NCBI GenBank assembly: GCA_946811695.1
Contig: OX328125.1
Span: 42,962,709 to 43,026,708, forward strand
Direction of reading: 5' to 3'
DNA: 64,000 bases
Source of the DNA: Gonocerus acuteangulatus
Taxonomy: Eukaryota; Arthropoda; Insecta; Hemiptera; Coreidae
A program made the translations under genes and the position numbers. This document shows, one piece after another, positions 57,488-64,000 of the stretch. The notes beneath the pieces were generated by a model, which was given only the letters and a program-made list of their open reading frames with translations, searched no databases and was not told where the DNA came from. Position 1 is the first letter of the stretch. The number at the start of each line of letters is the position of its first letter.

Positions 57488-58995
57488 AAACGAATTGGGG
57501 TTTTATATTCTGAGTATTTAGATTGTTAGAATCATAAGCTATATTACAATAGCAACGAAATAAAAATTTGATAGAAAAATAATTTGAAAAATAAATGCGA
57601 AGACTGGGGATATTTTATCTACAGTTCGGTATGTCTTATTGCGCATTATTTAGGCTTCTGAAGTTCATAATCTAGGTAACAATACCCGTAAGAAAGAGTA
57701 AAATAGGAACAAATAATACCCCAATGATTATAAAATGCTGTGAACAAATCGTAGAACATATCCGGTGAAAAACTAAAACATAAAATAACCTTGAAAGAAG
57801 TAAAGCAGTACATTAAAAAAAATAATCAAAAACTAAATATTTATTCTGCATTTTTAGCACGAGAACGTAAGTTTATTAATTAAAATTCATTTTTGTCGGA
57901 GAGCTGGTAACGCATGTTTCATGAAGTGTTATTTGCACCTCGAAATTTTTCTATAGAGCATCTCTTAGGAAGATAAAAACCTGAATGCCCAAACCTTTCA
58001 TTAATGATGCTCTTTCCTGTTAGAGTTTTGGGGAAATAGATCCAGTTCAGTTCATTTGTTAGACTAGAGGAAGATATTTTCATATAAAATATTTTTATAA
58101 AAACAAAGAAAATATGGATGCAAATTGAAATCTGAGACATCGGGAGGAGATACAGGCTAAAAGTATGGGTTTCCCGATTATTAATACTCATATTTGAAAA
58201 CCTTTTTTGCATAGACTACACCTACCTGACTGCTGTTGCTACATTTTCTAAATATCCATGTTCAAGAAGGGAATTTTGTTTAACCAGAGCTTAAGGCAAT
58301 ATCTCTTCTGTGAAAAAAATACAGCCATCATCTTAAAGAGATCTGGAGTCTACCAATAATGATATAGGGGTTTTTATGGTATTCTCAAACAATCAATATT
58401 TTACCTAGGTTTATTTTATAAATACGCTTAACTATAATCTTAGATTTTGAGCTACTTTCCTCTCCTTCTAATAGCACCATATCCTCCTGAATTCACTTTC
58501 CACATCTCTAGATTGGTCCTATTCGATATCCAGTGTTGAGGCTTTTCAATGCCAGTCGGATTGACAAGTCCGTTGACAGGAGATCACAAGACGCTAGGGG
58601 GCTTTAACTGACTTGGAATGCAGTGGAATCAGAGTAAAAGCGAAGAAGAAAAGAAATTTCTCATCTTTTGTACTGCCGCCCCACCCCGACACTCACGTAC
58701 CCGTTACGTGTCAACAGGAGGTTATTATTTTTAACGGGCCACTTCTATTGTTATGACCTCTTCCTTATTACATTTGCGGACATAAAAACTTCAATTACTT
58801 TTTATGTATTTTGATGAATCATTAGTTCTCAAGGTCACTTGGTTTATAAGTGGCTGCCTTCATTCTCCGCTACATCCATAATGAATACTCCATCCAGATA
58901 TTTAAATATCCGGCAAATATATTGAAAAATTAGGATATAATAAAGAAAATTCTTCAGAATTACGGGAATAAGAAACAATTCGCAGGAAATTTATA
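57488..58995. other. No gene seen
   Basis: AT-rich, with a GC-richer patch at about 58490-58720 lacking a recognisable frame. Confidence 0.4.
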
Positions 58996-59090
58996 CAGTA
59001 AACATCCTCTAATCCGGAATCATATGGTCCGGCACGCTTGATAATCCGGCACCGCTGTGGTGTTAAGGACCCACAGCCAATAACCCGGAA
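58996..59090. mobile_element. pogo/Tigger-like terminal repeat
   Basis: After TA (58994-58995) the sequence CAGTAAACATCCTCTAATCC, then 'ggaatcatatggtccggca', 'ttgataatccggcac' and 'taacccggaaac', shows the repeated 'taatccgg' words typical of pogo/Tigger ends. The partner end and transposase were not identified in the following kilobase. Confidence 0.5.
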
Positions 59091-60073
59091 ACTGAAGAGA
59101 ATAAATCGTGCAACAATAGAGTAACAAGAATACTACAAAATGCAGAGTATGCAAACTATTACCTATAACGTATACCACATGGCATGGATGATTTGTTGAA
59201 AGATAGCAGAAAGTCCTAAATGCAATATTTTCTTTTACGCAGGACAAAAAACATTGCAATCTCATTCCAATACACCTGCTGAATAGCCAACAGAATTCAA
59301 GTATACTACTGTCACTCAAAGAACCATAATACTTAGAACTTCCAGATTCACTCACATAGTAATTTAGCGAATAAATGAAATCGCTAAAGGAGGGATGTAC
59401 TTATTTAATAATATTAATTCTATGAAGGGTTATTATAACTTTGAGACTCTAATAAGTTGTTTATTTGTTTAGTAAACGGGTCCTAAAAACCGCCGACAAT
59501 GACGTTGGGGTTGAGCCTGAGAATTGAAGGTTTTGAAAGACAGTATTGTTACTAACCCCGCCAATAGTACAATTACTAGCTTTCACTAAAAACTTGTTAT
59601 CTTGATTACTGCAATGCGCATGGGTGGAAGTTAATGTCTCCCTATTACATATAACGTTATGCTCCCGACAAGCAGAATGGAATAGCGTTGTTTCCGCTCA
59701 AAGATAGAGTGGAAATTGAATTTTCTGCATTTCCTTGTTGGATAACTACCGTAAGGTCATCAAGATGTTAGGAATTCTAATGAAGGTTTTGTAATGGATT
59801 AGAATGTTAATAAAAGGGATTATATAATAAATGCAATGGTTTATAGTTTCCCTTCTTTTAGTCTGGAGCTGCCTTCTTAGTACGTAGTGACACATAACAA
59901 AATCGCCTTGCATTTTTTGGACGTGCGTTATCTTTATTTTACAAGGGGAAGAATGGTTGCGATTCTACTAAGATCACAGTTTTCGAAATAGTCTATATTT
60001 GGACTTTTCACTTTCTATATCTATATAGCATTCCTAAAATAAACGATTCGACGAGTTCGTTATGCAGAAATAT
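59091..60073. other. No clear gene; possibly interior of the pogo-like element
   Basis: A 111-codon minus-strand frame (59020-59355) overlaps the terminal repeat and has no convincing domain. Confidence 0.35.
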
Positions 60074-60374
60074 TGGACCATCTTAAAGAAAGTGGCAGGA
60101 GTTTCTATTCAAAATTGTTTAAAACATTATCTTATATTAGTGACGTTTCGAACCTATTTAGGTTCATTATCAGGCATCTTATATTAAGTTGTGTTACGGT
60201 CAGAATTTTCATGATGTGTTGAGTGGACGAGTTATATTCACACTCAGTGTATATTAAACATCAAAATTTAATATTTCCGGACCTAAAATGGAATTTAAAA
60301 TCACAATAGACATATAGTGTTTTAAACAATTTTGGGGAGCAACTCCTGCCACTTTCTTCAAGAACGTTTGATCC
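60074..60374. mobile_element. Inverted-repeat element, Penelope-like or MITE
   Basis: The left arm (60074-60131, containing aaagaaagtggcaggagttt and 'caaaattgtttaaaaca') is inverted at about 60314-60374 (containing aactcctgccactttcttca). The interior has, on the minus strand, 'cctgataatgaacctaaata' followed by 'ggttcgaaacgtcac', a small hairpin motif like those in Penelope-type terminal repeats, where hammerhead ribozymes have been described. The 9-bp 'cttatatta' occurs on both sides of that motif. Confidence 0.6.
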
Positions 60375-60519
60375 ATCCCCTTCCTACCTTCAACTTACAA
60401 ATTATTATTATGCTCCTAACGTTTTTATTTATTTATTTTACTTTAAGAGCTGCACAGCAATGGTGATCTGCCCTGAAAGAATTCCTAACGTTTAAAATTT
60501 TGGTTATATTACAACGAAA

Positions 60520-61080
60520 TTCGGCTTACTTTGTGTTGATCTAAAGAAAAATACATACATATGTGTCTTTAAAAACAAACTTTACTCCAAATCCAAATAT
60601 TTAATTTGCACATACCTGCCTTTATTATTACTTCGATAAGGAAGCCTTGCACGTTCAGTTCAAATCTCAAGGTAGGGACTATACACTCCAGTTATAGTAG
60701 ACCCACCGAACGTAAAGCTAATATTTTCTTGTCCACACAAATCAGACCTGGCTTTCACAGTTAAATCTTTAGATATTCCTCACAGTATAAGGGCACCCTT
60801 AGATTCGGTAGATGTCGTGTGGCCACAAATGAAAAACGTGGTTGATTTTTTATTTTTATTAAGAAGAAGCAAATTGCCTCAATTAGAAAGTATGGTTTAC
60901 TCCAAAACAAAATTAAACTCGACAATTACAAATCTAAAAGAGCAAAACTTTTTTTGTATATTTTGTATTTATATTGATTATTAAAAGCCCATTCTTCAGG
61001 CAGTCAATGGAAACTTAACTCCTTGCTGAGAAATGTGCTTACTTGTGCAATTCCTGCGTGATGGGCGTTTTTGCTTATTG
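60520..61080 (+). repeat. Family B repeat, partial
   Basis: Contains 'tttactccaaatccaaatat' with 'ttaatttgcacatacctgcc', later 'tctaaaagagcaaaactttt' and the end 'gtgcaattcctgcgtgatgg', collinear with 48490-48935. Confidence 0.6.
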
Positions 61081-61709
61081 CTTTACTTTCAGGTTTTATA
61101 TTAACCTGTAAATTCTTTATTACATACTAAAAACGTATTCTCATATTCGTTGATAAGTTTGTGGAAAACATTAAATAGTTGTTTCTTTAAAGGAACAGGT
61201 CAACGCCTCCCTAGGTGAAGGTTGAATTCAATTGGGAATTGTTTACATTTTTTAATAACTGCAAAATGGACTGTTTATTGAGCAAATATTTATCGGTCAT
61301 GACCCTCTAGTTGTATAGGCTATTATCAAATCACTGAATTTTCACAGATATTGTATCTTATTATAGTTATGCACATGAAAAATAATAATATTACTTATTG
61401 TTAGATTGTGGAACGAAGTGGAGTAGGAAAATATAAATTTTAACGGGGGATTTGAGGAAATCGTTTAACAAATCTTTTAACCCTTTGAAAATCTACATTC
61501 CTTTGAAAAGTGTTAAATAAAAAAAATGTATTTTTATTAAAATAATAATATACGTTTCAATGCATTGGAAAATATCAAAATTTTCTTGTGTTCTTTATAG
61601 TAGATAATAATTCTACAAATAAAATCAATTCAAAAATAAAATAAAAAAACCAACAGCATAAAGGCAATTGAAAATAATCAAAAGACGTCATCGAATCTCT
61701 TTCTCTTGG
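61081..61709. other. No gene seen
   Basis: AT-rich; nothing recognised. Confidence 0.4.
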
Positions 61710-62465
61710 CAAGCTATATTTCTAACAATAAACTGTTTTTCTTATTATACTTAATCTGTTTTATTGTCAAATACATTATCGAACTATAAGCAATTAAAAA
61801 ATAACAAGGAATAAAAACAGACAACAAGAACCGTTCGAATAAACGAAATCAAATACTTCAAAGTTTAAGCACTTATTTCTCCGATTGACATCACCTATTC
61901 AAAAATTGTTTCAGAATCTTTTTTTGTAGAGAATTTAGAAAGCTTTCAAATAGTTTCTATCCACTTATCACGATTTCCCAACCGTTTTCGAGATCTTAGG
62001 GAAAGTATACGAAGTTCCCAAAACTTTTCATGTCTGTTAATAAAATATTTTATTCTAATCCTTCCCTAACTCCAAACGTAACCAACATTTTAACATATTA
62101 GTTTTGATGAAATTCGATCATGCGAAAAATGTTTCAACTGAATGGCATGATTTTAAGTACCCAAACCAAAAACGTTATTCAGCAACAATTTTTCAAATTT
62201 TCTCGAAAAATGTTAAAGCTATCGCCTTAAAAATGGTTTCATTCGTTTTCCTAGGCCAAGAAGCCTATAAAAAGAGTACTTGCTAGCCTATGAAGTATGC
62301 GGAGCGATTTTTTTCGCGTGACATTCCCTCCAAAAACCATGTTCCGGTTGGCGGATTCTGCTGGTTAACGAACTTGACCTTTCAAATTAGAGGAATGATT
62401 TTTGTACCAAATTTCATCAAAATCAGACCATTAGGGGGGCCGGAAATGAGCGAACAGACAAATAT

Positions 62466-62527
<62 letters not shown>

Positions 62528-62668
62528 CAAATTTGAACCACCGTTATGTTCGGTCTCTAGGGGTTCTGAAACGCAAAATTTTCTAGTCGGCACTTCCGGA
62601 TTGTTTCATGAGATCAACCTTAAAAGCGGAGTTCCTCCCTATGAAGGGAGGGAGGAACCGCGCTAAAA
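61710..62668 (+). repeat. Family A, 5'-truncated copy
   Basis: Begins within the family at 'gctatatttctaacaataaa' and runs to the hairpin end ('ggagttcctccctatgaagg', 'ggaggaaccgcgctaaaa'). The TA tract is at 62462-62524. Some words differ from the copy at 46587 ('gcggagcgatttttttcgcg', 'ccaaaaaccatgttccgg') and instead match the copy at 3200, pointing to subfamilies. Confidence 0.82.
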
Positions 62669-62689
62669 GGAAATTAAAATAGGTCTATT

Positions 62690-62780
62690 AGAATTTGGGG
62701 TTTACACCAGAACAAAAATCGATAATTTAGTCAGCTGTTCATTAAAAATATAAAAGAGCAAAACTTTGTATATATGAATG
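62690..62780 (+). repeat. Family B fragment
   Basis: 'ggtttacaccagaacaaaaa' then 'ttaaaaatataaaagagcaa' parallels family B; it follows the family-A copy within 25 bp. Confidence 0.5.
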
Positions 62781-63929
62781 TATATACAAATGAACAAATA
62801 ATCCGTCCTGACTATTGGCCTGAAGCTGGAGTGAAGGGGCGACTGACCAGCGGTCGTTCTTCACGGCTGGAACCACTCCACTGCCCATGGCTGCAGCCAA
62901 CGATACAACCGCTTCTTGTCTAGATTCACTTACATACTGATAACATTATCTACGATACTTATTTCATCCTTTTCGTACAATGAAACATAGTTCCAATGAA
63001 TAAAATTATGTTCAGGCAGAGACATTTTATTTTTTCCATGTATTTATGAAATGTTGCTTGTCATAAAGGAAAGAAACATCTTATTAATTAAAAGCGAGGG
63101 TTTGAACCAATTTACTACATATTTGATTGGTAAATAGAAGAAACGGTTAAAAGTAAAAAATTTGATTACGTAACCTTGCCGATTCGCCTGATAAATATTT
63201 TACGACACTTACATAGATGGTATATAATTTCAATATAAATTCAGAGTATCTTTTGTATCAACGGAAAAAGGGCAAAAAAAAAAAGAGAAAATCTTAATTT
63301 TATTAGCAATAAGTGAATCTAGAACAGAATATTCTTAAAAACATTGGCCCAAAAAATATTTTGAACCCTGTATAAGAAGTTATAACTATTATGTATGACA
63401 TAATCAATTTCGTGGTGAACACAGTTGAGATTAAGAAGTTTCTTGACACCTGGACACACCGGACCTCCACTTTTGAACCCTGTATATATACATATATATA
63501 TATATATGCACATAAAGATTAATGTATTTGTACACAGATAAGGTGCATACTGTACCTACTACGGTATTAATAAAAATTAATAGACTTATGCTTATTATTA
63601 TGTAATAGACCTATTATTAACCATGTGCGGGGAATGTGCGTTTCATTATAAACGTTAGTATTTATGTGATATTATAATATAATTTATATGTGTTGGCTGT
63701 CCCCTGATAGTAGTTTCTGAATGTGATGGGTTATGTTAAAGTTACTACATCGTTCGCATTCGTAAATATGCTATTTATAGTACCTCTTATATTAAATTAT
63801 TAATAAAATAGCCTGTCAGTTCTGCCCATCAAGTACGAATATGAATTAAGCGGAATAAAAGTAGAATTTGGCAAACACAATTAATTTTTTAAGCAGTAAT
63901 GAAAACCTAGGCAAACAAACCAACAGGAC
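62781..63929. other. No gene seen
   Basis: A GC-richer patch (62805-62920) has no recognisable frame. The 15-bp 'tttgaaccctgtata' occurs directly repeated at about 63361 and 63473, bordering about 100 bp that may be a small unclassified element. A short TA tract follows at 63482-63507. Confidence 0.4.
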
Positions 63930-63932
63930 TGC

Positions 63933-63999
63933 CTATGTTTGTTTAACGAAGTGCCACCAGATGTCGAAGAAGTGTGGCAGGTGCGGTCACCCCAGTCAG
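63933..63999 (+). CDS. Cysteine-rich frame cut by the right edge
   Basis: The last 60 bases turn GC-rich. In one frame they read RTAYVCLTKCHQMSKKCGRC then GHPSQ, off the end. The C-x3-C-H...C-x2-C-x-H spacing suggests a zinc-binding knuckle such as those in retroelement gag or LINE ORF1 proteins, but the fragment is too short to decide, and a second frame is also open here. Partial and speculative. Confidence 0.25.
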
Positions 64000-64000
64000 G

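Noticed and set aside
59020..59355. 111-codon minus-strand frame
   Set aside because: It begins inside the pogo-like terminal repeat and shows no DDE or HTH motif; probably chance openness.

Overview
The window looks like AT-rich, intron- and repeat-dominated animal nuclear DNA, most likely from an arthropod. The evidence is spliced GC-richer exons with GT/AG junctions, long AT-rich non-coding stretches, many (TA)n microsatellites, a tRNA-headed SINE, several degraded LINEs, and Tc1/mariner, pogo, hAT, piggyBac and Harbinger-type DNA elements. The arthropod placement is inference from general repeat style; nothing here fixes the species.

Host gene content is small. Two adjacent plus-strand exons (4004-4210 and 5319-5776) join in frame. 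Together they encode about 221 residues of a Gln/Pro-rich, probably disordered part of one protein that I do not recognise. No upstream or further downstream exon could be supported, so the rest of the window is probably intron or intergenic. A GC-richer block ending in a donor-like site (about 40370-40818) and a cysteine-rich frame cut by the right edge (63933-63999) are the only other coding or exon candidates, and both are weak.

Region by region. 1-1.4 kb: a perfect-TSD hAT MITE, a pogo/Tigger relic and a TA-flanked MITE. 3.2-5.8 kb: repeat family A, then the two exons with a MITE-like inverted repeat in the intron between them. 5.9-7.4 kb: two LINE reverse-transcriptase relics. 11-15 kb: MITEs, a SINE with perfect target duplication, and a 1.2 kb foldback inside a TA microsatellite. 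17.4-18.8 kb: two LINE 3' ends facing each other across a poly-T tract. 19.7-21.9 kb: a 28-bp tandem array and a 1.1 kb palindromic hAT element with 8-bp TSD, nested in an AAGGCTCG-rich element. 24.7-31.6 kb: MITEs, a Harbinger-like MITE inside family A, a third foldback, and a 1.75 kb family-A copy with an internal duplication. 34-36 kb: SINEs, a GC-rich LINE-like tail and family B. 42-43.8 kb: a Tc1-like element with IR/DR-type termini and a nested piggyBac-type MITE. 45.1 kb: a LINE relic. 46.6-48 kb: the cleanest family-A copy. 51.6-54.5 kb: two 'tagctgttacccgg' repeats, one with a tandem array and one carrying a hAT with perfect TSD. 55.6-57.5 kb: an amplified family-A copy with a mariner helix-turn-helix relic. 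60-62.7 kb: an inverted-repeat element, family B and family A.

The main unexplained structure is family A, a roughly 1.2-1.8 kb element present as at least five large copies plus fragments. It has a GC-rich 3' hairpin whose stem is complementary to a motif near the 5' end, and it carries a (TA)n microsatellite in most large copies. I infer a Helentron-like (DINE/HINE-style) non-autonomous element, not proven. All calls come from reading the sequence by eye; no database search was run.
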